Below are positions 22,080 through 34,600 of a DNA stretch of 64,000 bases, piece after piece. Both the position numbers and the translations under genes were made by a program. The notes below the pieces were generated by a model that worked only from the letters and a program-made list of their open reading frames with translations, ran no database searches and was not told the DNA's origin. Position 1 is the first letter of the stretch; every line of letters begins with the position of its first letter. Location of the stretch: positions 124,001 through 188,000 of the forward strand of contig CANXME010002514.1 in the NCBI GenBank assembly GCA_948144175.1, in the 5' to 3' direction. The DNA is from Closterium sp. NIES-65. Taxonomy: Eukaryota; Streptophyta; Zygnematophyceae; Desmidiales; Closteriaceae.

Positions 22080-24342
22080 AGCTGGTATCAGAGCTGCGTT
22101 ATAGTGATCCTCGTTATAGGTAGCTATGGCGGGCAACACCTCGGCGGTAGCTGGTGAATCTTCAGCCCAAAATCGTAGCGGCAGCCATGATTCTGGTGTT
22201 TCAGTGCCAAGGGGAGCGCGAACAAGCCAGGGCTTGCTGATCAAGGAGGTGCTGAAAAACTTCACCGTCGAGAAGTTCAATGGTGAGGGCTATGATGATT
22301 GGGCCTGGAAAATGCAACTTTATTTCCGTCAGATCGGTTTGCTAAAACTAATGATTGGGGAGGAGCGTAGACCGAGTGACCCCGCCCTTCAGGAAGATTG
22401 GGACGAGCGCGCCTCGGCTGGCTACTACTTGATGTCGCAGAGTTTGGAGCTGAACCAGCGACCTCCGTTGTTGCAACATTGATGCTGGAGAGGGAGCTGT
22501 CCGCGTTGCGCCTAAGCGAGGGAGAGCCGGTACAACCCATCCTGGACAAGATGCGTGATCTCTACGCGAAGCTGGCGATCGCGGGAATCACCTACCCGGA
22601 GCAGACAAAGTGCCTGAAGATGCTCTCGCTGCTGTCGGAATCGTGGCTTCAATTCACGAGCGGATTGAGCCTGCCGCAGAACCAGAGCTTGTGGACGCTC
22701 GAGTGGGTGCGGACGAAGATTCTGGAGGAGGACTTCCGTCGCCGCCAACTGAGGGGTGGAGACGACGGCAGCAGCGGCTACGGGATGCAAGGGAGCCGAC
22801 GTGGCAAAGGACGTGGCTTCGGTGGTGCTGGACGCGGTGCAAAGAAAGACGACGACTCCAACGACCAACAAGGAGGTACCGGTTGGGGTCGCGGTGCGAA
22901 ATCTGGACGTGGGGGCAAGTCGGGTGCTGGTGGCAAAATGAAAGGGAGTTGCTGGTATTGTGAGAAGGAAGGGCACCCCTGGTTTTTGTGCTATAAGAAA
23001 CCCGATGGATGGACCCCCCAGAATCGTCACCAGGATGGCGGCGCGCGGAGGAACCAGAAAAACGGCGCCAACATGGTCGCTGATTTGTCCGACAACAACC
23101 CGAAGGGCAACGGCGGTGCGGAAAAGAAGAAGGAGCGCACCGCGGGCCAATTCATCCATATGGGAGACAAGGGGGAGCAAGGAGACGCATCTGCTAAGGC
23201 TGGAGCAGAGCTGCACCCCCTGGACTATTGGGTGTTGGACAGAGGCGCTGCTTGGACAATGACCCCGCGCAAGGACCTGCTGGACGACGTACGAGCTGCT
23301 CCGATCAACGAGGTGTGCTCCGCCTCTGGACACGCGTTGAAGGTGGCTGGTGCGGGACGAGCTGCGTTTAAGGGAGCGGATGGCAAGCCGGTGGTGCTGC
23401 ACGACGTTCTTCTTGTTCTTGAACTTAAGGCCAACCTCATCTCCCTCCGTAAGCTTGGCAAGTCTGGGGTGAGCACTAGCACGGATGGGGCACGCACTTA
23501 TAAGGGGAAGCTGGGCAATCGGGTGCTTTGGGATCTGCACGAGAGCAAGGACGTGTACAGATCTATGTGGCAGCTGCCAACGCTGGCGTGGCACGGTGGG
23601 GGGCAGGCTGGAGAAGGGTCTGCATCCCAGGGGGAGTGCAACGCCGTTGGAGGGGTTGGTGTGAAAGTGTCGGCCAGATCTGGGGAGACGGATTGGGCAA
23701 CTGCACACCGACGTTTGGGGCATGTGGCAATGCCTTTGCTGAAGCAGCTGGAGAAGGATGGAGCCGTTAAGGGCTTGAAGCTGAACGGACAACCACCCGA
23801 TGATAACTGTGAAATTTGCCTCCTTTCAAAGTTCACCCGTTTCCCCTTCCATAGTGTGGCTGGCAGGAGCAAAAAGCCGTTGGAGCTGGTCCACATGGAC
23901 TTGGTGGGGCCGCTGCCGGTGCGAGGGCACAAGGGGGAGCGGTATTTCCTAACCATAGTGGATGACTGGAGCAGGCTAATGTGGGCGTATCCGCTGAAGC
24001 AGAAAGATCACGCCGCCTCCACGATTCGGGACGATTGGCTGCCGTTCGTGGAGAAGCAAGCGGAGTGTGTGGTGAAGCGGATTAGGACAGATCGGGGTGG
24101 TGAGTTCCTTGGAGCTGAGATGACGGCCTGGCTCAAGAAGCAGGGCATCCAGAGGGAGCTGACCACGGCTTACACCCCACAGTCCAACGGTGTAGCAGAA
24201 CGGGCGAACCGGACAATTCTGGAGACACCTAGGGCGCTGCTCATAGAATCTGGGCTGGGCAACTTGATGTGGCCCCATGCTGTTCGACACGCTACCGTCG
24301 CTAGAAACAGGGTACTCACAAAGGTTGGGGATGACTCGTGGG

Positions 24343-24702
24343 TGTTGGGTGCAAATTCACATTGCACGATATCCTGCCGTCTGTTTGTACGAGTATGCGT
24401 GTGCGAATGCATTTGCGTGTGAATGGTATGTTTGTGTGTTTGTTTGCTTTCGCAATTTTCGCTTGAAGCATTTGCAGGTACTCGCAAAATGTGCGCTTCG
24501 GCATAACATTGTACGCGCTATGAACAGTAGAAGCAGAAAGGACGAGCTCGCAAAGGAACCCAAGATGGAAGCTTTGCGGTTCAACTTACTTGATTGCGCA
24601 GATTCAGTTCTATCCAACTCGAAATTGTACTGTTTTGTTTGGTTGACTATAGTGTAGCAGGGCAGGCACTATAGGGGTACAATTTAGGTGAAGGTTGGAT
24701 GT
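24343..24702 (+). repeat. Front 360 bp of a Cop-N LTR
   Basis: Matches the first 360 bp of the LTR, then a new LTR starts at 24703. The junction falls at TGTTG, which occurs both at the LTR start and about 360 bp into it (GGATGTTGTTTG), so the join uses a 5-bp shared word. Confidence 0.92.
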
Positions 24703-25796
24703 TGTTGGGTGCAAATTCACATTGCACGACATCCTGCCGTCTGTTTGTACGAGTATGCGTGTGCGAATGCATTTGGGTGTGAATGGTATGTTTGTGTGTT
24801 TGTTTGCTTTCGCAATTTTCGCTTGAAGCATTTGCAGGTACTCGCACAATGTGCGCTTCGGCATAACATTGTACGCGCTATGAACAGTAGAAGCAGAAAG
24901 GACGAGCTCGCAAAGGAACCCAAGATGGAAGCTTTGCGGTTCAACTTACTTGATTGCGCAGATTCAGTTCTATCCAACTCGAAATTGTACTGTTTTGTTT
25001 GGTTGACTATAGTGTAGCAGGGCAGGCACTATAGGGGTACAATTTAGGTGAAGGTTGGATGTTGTTTGTCTGTATCTGCATGCTACAGGGCCAGGGGAAA
25101 CCAGCGGAACCAGCATTTGGCTGGTTGGGCAAAGACAAAACAGGTTCTGTTTTTAGGACCTGAACCTGGTTGTTGTTTTCCCAGGTTGGAAAAACAGAAC
25201 CAGAGGTTGTTTACCAACCTACCACCTGCTGTTTTGTCCAGCCAGGTTGGTTCTGTTGCTTGGAATTATTTGGGATGATCCCTGGTTGTTCTCAGGTTCA
25301 TTCCCAAGGTCCTTGCTAGCTAGAACTATTTATTCCTTCTCTGTTTGTACCTGGATATAGTGAAATTGATTCAAGCGAATTCCTTCCTTGCTGGAATTTC
25401 TTTTCTACGCGGTGCGACGGCGGAATGCTACCCGAGTCAACGCTAGTACGCTAGCACTCCAACGCTAGGCTAACGCTGCCCGAGCCATAACTTCGTAATG
25501 GCAGAACTTTTCGCGAGGCAACTTGGCTTATTTTAAAGCTCTTAGAGTGAGCTTCGATATAGGAAATTCTCAGCTTAATCCGATCGACGGTCTGCACGAT
25601 ACGCTGCGCGACGTTCAAGGTACTCTTGCTGTTTTGACTAAGTCCCTTTTTGATCCCTCTCTCTACAAACTCGGACCCGAGGATAGGGGCTGGTCTTGTA
25701 CCAGGCACCCAAGGACCCTTGGAGGTGACCCCGAGGAGAGGTTTTAAGTGTGATAAAGTCTTAATAGCTTGAGTTTATTAGGCCCTTACACCAACA
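24703..25796 (+). repeat. Cop-N LTR, 5' LTR of copy G
   Basis: 1,094 bp, followed by the primer-binding site at 25800-25811. Confidence 0.95.
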
Positions 25797-25842
25797 AGCT
25801 GGTATCAGAGCTGCGTTATAGTGATCCTCGATATAGGTAGCT

Positions 25843-28800
25843 ATGGCGGGCAACACCTCGGCGGTAGCTGGTGAATCTTCAGCCCAAGATCGTAGCGGCA
25901 GCCATGATTCTGGTGTTTCTGCGCCAAGGGGAGCGCGAACAAGCCAGGGCTCGCTGATCAAGGAGGTGCTGAAAAACTTCACCGTCGAGAAGTTCAATGG
26001 TGAGGGCTATGATGATTGGGCCTGGAAAATGCAACTTTATTTCCGTCAAATCGGATTGCTGAAACTAATGATTGGGGAGGAGCCTAGACCGAGTGACCCC
26101 GCCCTTCAGGAAGATTGGGACGAGCGCGCCTCGGCTGGCTACTACTTGATGTCGCAGAGTTTGGAGCTGAACCAGCGTCACCACGTCATGCACCTGCTGC
26201 CGGAGGTTGAGTGCGGTCCGAAGGCGTGGACGGTGTTGAAGGAGCTGCACGCCCCGACCTCCGTTGTTGCAACATTGATGCTGGAGAGGGAGCTGTCCGC
26301 GTTGCGCCTGAGCGAGGGAGAGCCGGTGCAACCTGTCCTGGACAAATTGCGCGACCTCTACGCGAAGTTGGCGACCGCAGGAATCACCTACCCGGAGCAG
26401 ACCAAGTGCCTGAAGATGCTCTCGCTGCTGCCGGAATCGTGGCTTCAATTCACGAGCGGATTGAGCCTGCCGCAGAACCAAAGCTCGTGGACACTCGAGT
26501 GGGTGCGGACAAAGATTCTAGAGGAGGACTTCCGTCGCCGTCAACTGAGGGGTGGAGACGACGGCAGCAGCGGCTACGGGATGCAAGGGAGCCGACGTGG
26601 CAAAGGACGTGGCTTCGGTGGTGCTGGACGCGGTGCAAAGAAAGACGACGACTCCAACGACCAACAAGGAGGTACCGGTTGGGGTCGCGGTGCGAAATCT
26701 GGACGTGGGGGCAAGTCGGGTGCTGGTGGCAAAATGAAAGGGAGTTGCTGGTATTGTGAGAAGGAAGGGCACCCCTGGTTTTTGTGCTATAAGAAACCCG
26801 ATGGATGGACCCCCCAGAATCGTCACCAGGATGGCGGCGCGCGGAGGAACCAGAAAAACGGCGCCAACATGGTCGCTGATTCGTCCGACAACAACCCGAA
26901 GGGCAACGGCGGTGCGAAGAAGAAGAAGGAGCGCACCGCGGGCCAATTCTTCCATATGGGAGACAAGGGGGAGCAAGGAGACGCATCTGCTAAGGCTGGA
27001 GCAGAGCTGCACCCCCTGGACTATTGGGTGTTGGACACAGGCGCTGCTTGGACAATGACGCCGCGCAAGGACCTGCTGGACGACGTACGCGCTGCACCGA
27101 TTAATGAGGTGTGCTCTGCCTCTGGACACATGTTGAAGGTGGCTGGTGCGGGACGAGCTGCATTTAAGGGAGCGGATGGCAAGCCGGTGGTGCTGCACGA
27201 CGTTCTCCTCGTCCCCGACCTGAAGGCCAACCTCATCTCCCTCCGTAAGCTTGGCAAGGCTGGGGTGAACACCAACACGGATGGGGCTCGCACTTATAAG
27301 GGGAAGCTGGGCAATCGGGTGCTTTGGGATCTGCACGAGAGCAAGGACGTGTACAGATCTATGTGGCAGCTGCCGGCGCTGGCGTGGCACGGTGGGGGGC
27401 AGGCTGGAGAGGGGTCTGCATCCCAGGGGGAGTGCAACGCCGTTGGAGGGGTTGGTGTGAAAGTGTCGGCCAGATCTGGGGAGACAGATTGGGCAACTGC
27501 ACACCGACGTTTGGGGCATGTGGCAATGCCTTTGCTGAAGCAGCTGGAGAAGGATGGAGCCGTTAAGGGCTTAAAGCTGAACGGACAACCACCCGATGAT
27601 AACTGTGAAATTTGCCTCCTTTCAAAGTTCACCCGTTTCCCCTTCCATAGTGTGGCTGGCAGGAGCAAAAAGCCGTTGGAGCTGGTCCACATGGACTTGG
27701 TGGGGCCGCTGCCGGTGCAAGGGCACAAGGGGGAGCGGTACTTCCTAACCATAGTGGATGACTGGAGCAGGCTAATGTGGGCGTATCCGCTGAAGCAGAA
27801 AGATCACGCCGCCTCCACGATTCGGGACGATTGGCTGCCGTTCGTGGAGAAGCAAGCGGAGTGTGTGGTGAAGCGGATTAGGACAGATCGGGGTGGTGAG
27901 TTCCTTGGAGCTGAGATGACGGCCTGGCTCAAGAAGCAGGGCATCCAGAGGGAGCTGACCACGGCTTACACCCCACAGTCCAACGGTGTAGCAGAACGGG
28001 CGAACCGGACAATTCTGGAGACAGCTAGGGCGCTGCTCATAGAATCTGGGCTGGGCAACTTGATGTGGCCCCATGCTGTTCGGCACGCTACGGTCGCTAG
28101 AAACAGGGTACTCACAAAGGTTGGGGATGACTCGTGGGTGCCGTTGGAGAGGTGGCTTGAGAGGAAGCCGCCGGTGGACATGCTGAGGGTGTTCGGTTGC
28201 ATGGCAGTCGCCCACGTTCCCAAGACCTATCGCAGTAAGTTGGGGGCGAGTGCAATCTGGTGTGTGCATTTGGGGCTGGCTGCTGAGAGCAAGGGATGGC
28301 TGTTGTGGGAGCCTTCCAAGGGTGTGTTGTTTGACAGCAGGGATGTGAAGTTTGTTGAGGGCATGATGTATGGGAGCTGGGAGAAACAGCCGGAGGCCAG
28401 GGTGTCCCAGCAGATGGAGCAGATTACCATGCAGCTGGACCTGACTCCTAGTGTGTGGGAGGAGGGAGAGGAGGCAGCTGCAGAGGGTGGTGATAAAGAG
28501 AAGGTGCAGGAGGCACCTGCTGGTGGAGGTGATGGTGTGGAGATTAGCGGTAGCACTAGTGGAGCTGCTGGATCCGAGGGAGGAGAGCAGCAGCAGGGGA
28601 AAACTAAGAAGCCGAAGGGTGTTATTATGAAGGGATGGGAGACACCCGTCTCCAGGCCAGGACGTACCCGTATGGCTACTAAGAAGCTGACTGCAGGAGC
28701 TGATGTAGCGGAGCAGCAGCTTGGGACCGAGGAGGCATTGCTGATTCTACCGCATGGCTATGACCCGGATGAGGAGGATCAGCCTGCGTACTGTTTTCTT

Positions 28801-30423
28801 GCCCCTGCACCAGAGGAACCAGCTAGCATGGAGGAGGCATTAGCTGGACCAGATAGGGACAAATGGCTAGCTTCCAGGGATGCTGAGTACCAGAGCCTGC
28901 TGGAGAATGGGACTTGGGAACTAGTGGTGCTGCCTGAGGGAAAGAAAGCGGTACAATGCAAGTGGGTGCTAAGGATCAAGACTGACGACAAGGGGCAGGT
29001 CACCATCTACAAGAGTAGGTTGGTGGCTAAGGGGTTTATGCAGAAGGAGAAGCGGGACTTCAATGAGATCTTTGCTCCCACTGCCAAACCCCCTACCCTT
29101 CGTGTCTTGTTGGCAGATGCAGCCGTTGGTGGGAAGTTCATTATCCAGATGGATATATCAACGGCATTCCTCAATGGGATTTTAGAGGAGGAGGTGTTCA
29201 TGACGCAGCCGCCTGGGTATGAGGATGGTACGGGCAGGGTGTGCAAGCTGAAAAAGTCCATCTACGGCTTGAAGCAGGCGCCACGCTGCTGGTACCAGAA
29301 GTTGGCAGCTGTTTTAGAGGAGATGGGATTCAGGACCAGCAGCTGTGATGAGAGCCTCTTTCTCAAGGGGGAGGGGGAGAAGCTGGTGCTGTTTCTGGTC
29401 TATGTGGACGACATTCTTCTCTTTAGCAGCAGCATGAAGGAGATCCAGAAGGTGCAGCAGCAGCTGATGGAGAACTTCAAGTGCAAGAACCTTGGGGAGG
29501 TAAAGTACTACCTCGGGATGCACGTGGAGAGGGATCTGGATCACAGGTGGTTGAAGCTGCACCAGGAGAAGTTCATCAAGGAGCTTGGGGAGAAGTACGG
29601 AATTGAGAATGAGCGCAAGGTTGCAACTCCCCTGCCAGCAGAATTCAAGCTTGTGAAAGCTGCAGAGGATGAAGGGGTTGAAGCCGAGGAGCAGCACCAA
29701 TTTCAGTCCTTGGTGGGCAGCCTCTTGTATGCAGCAGTTCACACGAGACCCGACATCTCTTTCTCGGTTGGGCAGCTGGCTAGGGTAGTGCAGAATCCAT
29801 CAGAGGAGCAAGTGGATGCAGCTGAGCGTGTGGTGAAGTATCTGAACTCTCACCCAAGCATTGGAGTTCAATACTCCGCATCTGCACAGGTGAAGCAGAA
29901 AGGGGTTGAGGTGCTGAAAGAGAAGGGGGAGAGGCTTGGAGAAGGCAAGCTTTTTCTCACTTGCTTTACTGATGCTACGTGGGCCTCTGAGAAGGAGGAT
30001 TCCTCATCTGTGGGAGGATACATCTGCGTAGTTGGGGGAGGACCGGTTAGTTGGAGGTCAAAGAAGCAGACGGAGACAGCACTCTCTTCCGTGGAATCAG
30101 AGTACATGGCCATGTTCCATGGGGTGAAGGAGGTGATTTGGCTCAGGAGGCTGTTGGAGGAGATTGGCCAGGAGCAAAAGGTTGCTACGCCGCTGTTTTG
30201 TGATAGCAAGGGAGCTCTTGGGATGGCCAGGAACGCTGTGCTTCATGGGCTGAATAAGCACATGCGTATCAAGTGGCACTGGCTGCGTAAGGAGGTGAAG
30301 AGGGGGACGGTGAATCCGATCTACATCAAGACTCACCAGCAGCCAGCAGACTTCCTCACCAAGAGGCTTGCGGATGAGCCTCATTGGCGTTGTGTGCGCA
30401 TGAGTGGAATGAGCATGAACTAG
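25843..30423 (+). CDS. Cop-N Gag-Pol polyprotein, copy G (looks whole)
   Basis: A single 1,526-codon frame. The Gag-like region (about 1-300) includes NFTVEKFNGEGYDDWAWKMQ, typical of Copia Gag. A glycine/arginine-rich linker leads to the zinc knuckle CWYCEKEGHPWFLC (about 302-315). Protease has DTGA near 398. The pre-integrase HHCC region is about 550-600. The integrase catalytic triad is HMD near 617, RTD near 681 and AERANR near 716, a DD35E spacing. Reverse transcriptase spans about 1020-1260 with YVDD near 1187. RNase H (TDATWASEKED to THQQPADFLTKR) ends the protein. Gag and Pol are in one frame, as is usual for plant Copia. The ATG follows the primer-binding site by about 30 bases. It acts in virus-like particles in the cytoplasm and in nuclear integration. 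Confidence 0.95.
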   Translation: MAGNTSAVAGESSAQDRSGSHDSGVSAPRGARTSQGSLIKEVLKNFTVEKFNGEGYDDWAWKMQLYFRQIGLLKLMIGEEPRPSDPALQEDWDERASAGYYLMSQSLELNQRHHVMHLLPEVECGPKAWTVLKELHAPTSVVATLMLERELSALRLSEGEPVQPVLDKLRDLYAKLATAGITYPEQTKCLKMLSLLPESWLQFTSGLSLPQNQSSWTLEWVRTKILEEDFRRRQLRGGDDGSSGYGMQGSRRGKGRGFGGAGRGAKKDDDSNDQQGGTGWGRGAKSGRGGKSGAGGKMKGSCWYCEKEGHPWFLCYKKPDGWTPQNRHQDGGARRNQKNGANMVADSSDNNPKGNGGAKKKKERTAGQFFHMGDKGEQGDASAKAGAELHPLDYWVLDTGAAWTMTPRKDLLDDVRAAPINEVCSASGHMLKVAGAGRAAFKGADGKPVVLHDVLLVPDLKANLISLRKLGKAGVNTNTDGARTYKGKLGNRVLWDLHESKDVYRSMWQLPALAWHGGGQAGEGSASQGECNAVGGVGVKVSARSGETDWATAHRRLGHVAMPLLKQLEKDGAVKGLKLNGQPPDDNCEICLLSKFTRFPFHSVAGRSKKPLELVHMDLVGPLPVQGHKGERYFLTIVDDWSRLMWAYPLKQKDHAASTIRDDWLPFVEKQAECVVKRIRTDRGGEFLGAEMTAWLKKQGIQRELTTAYTPQSNGVAERANRTILETARALLIESGLGNLMWPHAVRHATVARNRVLTKVGDDSWVPLERWLERKPPVDMLRVFGCMAVAHVPKTYRSKLGASAIWCVHLGLAAESKGWLLWEPSKGVLFDSRDVKFVEGMMYGSWEKQPEARVSQQMEQITMQLDLTPSVWEEGEEAAAEGGDKEKVQEAPAGGGDGVEISGSTSGAAGSEGGEQQQGKTKKPKGVIMKGWETPVSRPGRTRMATKKLTAGADVAEQQLGTEEALLILPHGYDPDEEDQPAYCFLAPAPEEPASMEEALAGPDRDKWLASRDAEYQSLLENGTWELVVLPEGKKAVQCKWVLRIKTDDKGQVTIYKSRLVAKGFMQKEKRDFNEIFAPTAKPPTLRVLLADAAVGGKFIIQMDISTAFLNGILEEEVFMTQPPGYEDGTGRVCKLKKSIYGLKQAPRCWYQKLAAVLEEMGFRTSSCDESLFLKGEGEKLVLFLVYVDDILLFSSSMKEIQKVQQQLMENFKCKNLGEVKYYLGMHVERDLDHRWLKLHQEKFIKELGEKYGIENERKVATPLPAEFKLVKAAEDEGVEAEEQHQFQSLVGSLLYAAVHTRPDISFSVGQLARVVQNPSEEQVDAAERVVKYLNSHPSIGVQYSASAQVKQKGVEVLKEKGERLGEGKLFLTCFTDATWASEKEDSSSVGGYICVVGGGPVSWRSKKQTETALSSVESEYMAMFHGVKEVIWLRRLLEEIGQEQKVATPLFCDSKGALGMARNAVLHGLNKHMRIKWHWLRKEVKRGTVNPIYIKTHQQPADFLTKRLADEPHWRCVRMSGMSMN

Positions 30424-30465
30424 TATGGAATGATGGGGATGCAGCCGGCAGGCTGAGGGGGAGTG

Positions 30466-31558
30466 TGTTGGGTGCAAATTCACATTGCACGACATCCTGC
30501 CGTCTGTTTGTACGAGTATGCGTGTGCGAATGCATTTGCGTGTGAATGGTATGTTTGTGTGTTTGTTTGCTTTCGCAATTTTCGCTTGAAGCATTTGCAG
30601 GTACTCGCACAATGTGCGCTTCGGTATAACATTGTATGCGCTATGAACAGTACAAGCAGAAAGGACGAGCTCGCAAAGGAACCCAAGATGGAAGCTTTGC
30701 GGTTCAACTTACTTGATTGCGCAGATTCAGTTCTATCCAACTCGAAATTGTACTGTTTTGTTTGGTTGACTATAGTGTAGCAGGGCAGGCACTATAGGGG
30801 TACAATTTAGGTGAAGGTTGGATGTTGTTTGTCTGTATCTGCATGCTACAGGGCCAGGGGAAACCAGCGGAACCAGCATTTGGCTGGTTGGGCAAAGACA
30901 AAACAGGTTCTGTTTTTAGGACCTGAACCTGGTTGTTGTTTTTCCAGGTTGGAAAAACAGAACCAGAGGTTGTTTACCAACCTACCACCTGCTGTTTTGT
31001 CCAGCCAGGTTGGTTCTGTTGCTTGGAATTATTTGGGATCATCCCTGGTTGTTCTCAGGTTCATTCCCAAGGTCCTTGCTAGCTAGAACTATTTATTCCT
31101 TCTCTGTTTGTACCTGGATATAGTGAAATTGATTCAAGCGAATTCCTTCCTTGCTGGAATTTCTTTTCTACGCGGTGCGACGGCGGAATGCTACCCGAGT
31201 CAACGCTAGTACGCTAGCACTCCAACGATAGGCTAACGCTGTCCGAGCCATAACTTCGTAATGACAGAACTTTTCGCGAGGCAACTTGGCTTATATTAAA
31301 GCTCTTAGAGTGAGCTTCGATATAGGAAATTCTCAGCTTAATCCGGTCGACGGTCTGCACGATACGCTGCGCGACGTTCAAGGTACTCTTGCTGTTTTGA
31401 CTAAGTCCCTCTTGATCCCTCTCTTTACAAACTCGGACCCGAGGATAGGGGCTGGTCTTGTACCAGGCACCCAAGGACCCTTGGAGGTGACCCCGAGGAG
31501 AGGTTTTAAGTGTGATAAAGTCTTAATAGCTTGAGTTTATTAGGCCCTTACACCAACA
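30466..31558 (+). repeat. Cop-N LTR shared by copies G and H
   Basis: 1,093 bp. The purine-rich tract of G lies just before it and the primer-binding site of H just after it. Its front part shares markers (GGTATAAC, TTGTATGCGC) with the 5' LTR of copy I. Confidence 0.95.
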
Positions 31559-31604
31559 AGCTGGTATCAGAGCTGCGTTATAGTGATCCTCGATATAGGT
31601 AGCT

Positions 31605-34600
31605 ATGGCGGGCAACACCTCGGCGGTAGCTGGTGAATCTTCAGCCCAAGATCGTAGCGGCAGCCATGATTCTGGTGTTTCTGCGCCAAGGGGAGCGCGA
31701 ACAAACCAGGGCTCGCTGATCAAGGAGGTGCTGAAAAACTTCACCGTCGAGAAGTTCAATGGTGAGGGCTATGATGGTTGGGCCTGGAAAATGCAACTTT
31801 ATTTCCGTCAAATCGGATTGCTGAAACTAATGATTGGGGAGGAGCCTAGACAGAGTGACCCCGCCCTTCAGGAAGATTGGGACGAGCGCGCCTCGGCTGG
31901 CTACTACTTGATGTCGCAGAGTTTGGAGCTGAACCAGCGTCACCACGTCATGCACCTGCTGCCGGAGGTTGAGTGCGGTCCGAAGGCGTGGACGGTGTTG
32001 AAGGAGCTGCACGCCCCGACCTCCGTTGTTGCAACATTGATGCTGGAGAGGGAGCTGTCCGCGTTGCGCCTGAGCGAGGGAGAGCCGGTGCAACCTGTCC
32101 TGGACAAATTGCGCGACCTCTACGCGAAGTTGGTGACCGCAGGAATCACCTACCCGGAGCAAACAAAGTGCTTGAAGATGCTCTCGCTGCTGCCGGAATC
32201 GTGGCTTCAATTTACGAGCGGATTGAGCCTGCCGCAGAACCAGAGCTTGTGGACGCTCGAGTGGGTGCGGACGAAGATTCTGGAGGAGGACTTCCGTCGC
32301 CGCCAACTGAGGGGTGGAGACGACGGCAGCAGCGGCTACGGGATGCAAGGGAGCCGACGTGGCAAAGGACGTGGCTTCGGTGGTGCTGGACGCGGTGCAA
32401 AGAAAGACGACGACTCCAACGACCAACAAGGAGGTACCGGTTGGGGTCGCGGTGCGAAATCTGGACGTGGGGGCAAGTCGGGTGCTGGTGGCAAAATGAA
32501 AGGGAGTTGCTGGTATTGTGAGAAGGAAGGGCACCCCTGGTTTTTGTGCTATAAGAAACCCGATGGATGGACCCCCCAGAATCGTCACCAGGATGGCGGC
32601 GCGCGGAGGAACCAGAAAAACGGCGCCAACATGGTCGCTGATTCGTCCGACAACAACCCGAAGGGCAACGGCGGTGCGGAGAAGAAGAAGGAGCGCACCG
32701 CAGGCCAATTCTTCCATATGGGAGACAAGGGGGAGCAAGGAGACGCATCTGCTAAGGCTGGAGCAGAGCTGCACCCCCTGGACTATTGGGTGTTGGACAC
32801 AGGCGCTGCTTGGACAATGACGCCGCGCAAGGACCTGCTGGACGACGTACGCGCTGCACCGATTAATGAGGTGTGCTCTGCCTCTGGACACATGTTGAAG
32901 GTGGCTGGTGCGGGACGAGCTGCATTTAAGGGAGCGGATGGCAAGCCGGTGGTGCTGCACGACGTTCTCCTCGTCCCCGACCTGAAGGCCAACCTCATCT
33001 CCCTCCGTAAGCTTGGCAAGGCTGGGGTGAACACCAACACGGATGGGGCTCGCACTTATAAGGGGAAGCTGGGCAATCGGGTGCTTTGGGATCTGCACGA
33101 GAGCAAGGACGTGTACAGATCTATGTGGCAGCTGCCGGCGCTGGCGTGGCACGGTGGGGGGCAGGCTAGAGAGGGGTCTGCATCCCAGGGGGAGTGCAAC
33201 GCCGTTGGAGGGGTTGGTGTGAAAGTGTCGGCCAGATCTGGGGAGACAGATTGGGCAACTGCACACCGACGTTTGGGGCATGTGGCAATGCCTTTGCTGA
33301 AGCAGCTGGAGAAGGATGGAGCCGTTAAGGGCTTGAAGCTGAACGGACAACCACCCGATGATAACTGTGAAATCTGTTTGCTCTCAAAGTTTACCCGTTT
33401 CCCCTTCCATAGTGTGGCTGGCAGGAGCAAGAAGCCGTTGGAGCTGGTCCACATGGACTTGGTGGGGCCGCTGCCGGTTCAGGGACACAAGGGGGAGCGG
33501 TACTTCCTGACCATTGTGGATGACTGGAGCAGGCTAATGTGGGCGTATCCGCTGAAGCAGAAAGATCACGCCGCCTCCACGATTCGGGACGATTGGCTGC
33601 CGTTCGTGGAGAAGCAAGCGGAGTGTGTGGTGAAGCGGATTAGGACAGATCGGGGTGGTGAGTTCCTTGGAACTGACATGACGGCCTGGCTCAAGAAGCA
33701 GGGCATCCAGAGGGAGCTGACCACGGCTTACACCCCACAGTCCAACGGTGTAGCAGAACGGGCGAACCGGACAATTCTGGAGACAGCTAGGGCGCTGCTC
33801 ATAGAATCTGGGCTGGGCAACTCCATGTGGCCCCATGCTGTTCGGCACGCTACCGTCGCTAGGAACAGGGTACTCACAAAGGTTGGGGATGACTCGTGGG
33901 TGCCGTTGGAGAGGTGGCTTGGGAGGAAGCCGCCGGTGGACATGCTGAGGGTGTTCGGTTGCATGGCAGTCGCCCACGTCCCCAAGACCTACCGCAGTAA
34001 GTTGGGGGCGAGTGCAATCTGGTGTGTGCATTTGGGGCTGGCTGCTGAGAGCAAGGGATGGCTGCTGTGGGAACCCTCCAAGGGTGTGTTATTTGACAGC
34101 AGGGATGTGAAGTTTGTTGAGGGCATGATGTATGGGAGCTGGGAGAAACAGCCGGAGGCCAGGGTGTCCCAGCAGATGGAGCAGATTACCATGCAGCTGG
34201 ACCTGACTCCTAGTGTGTGGGAGGAGGGAGAGGAGGCAGCTGCAGAGGGTGGTGATAAAGAGAAGGTGCAGGAGGCACCTGCTGGTGGAGGTGATGGTGT
34301 GGAGATTAGCGGTAGCACTAGTGGAGCTGCTGGATCCGAGGGAGGAGAGCAGCAGCAGGGGAAAACTAAGAAGCCGAAGGGTGTTATTATGAAGGGATGG
34401 GAGACACCCGTCTCCAGGCCAGGACGTACCCGTATGGCTACTAAAAAGCTGACTGCAGGAGCTGATGTAGCGGAGCAGCAGCTTGGGACCGAGGAGGCAT
34501 TGCTGATTCTACCGCATGGCTATGACCCGGATGAGGAGGATCAACCTGCGTACTGTTTTCTTGCCCCTGCACCAGAGGAACCAGCTAGCATGGAGGAGGC

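Noticed and set aside
31827-33350. 507-codon antisense open frame opposite Gag and protease in copies H and I
   Set aside because: It mirrors the GC-rich sense frame, is arginine- and leucine-rich without domain motifs, and is interrupted in the related copies.
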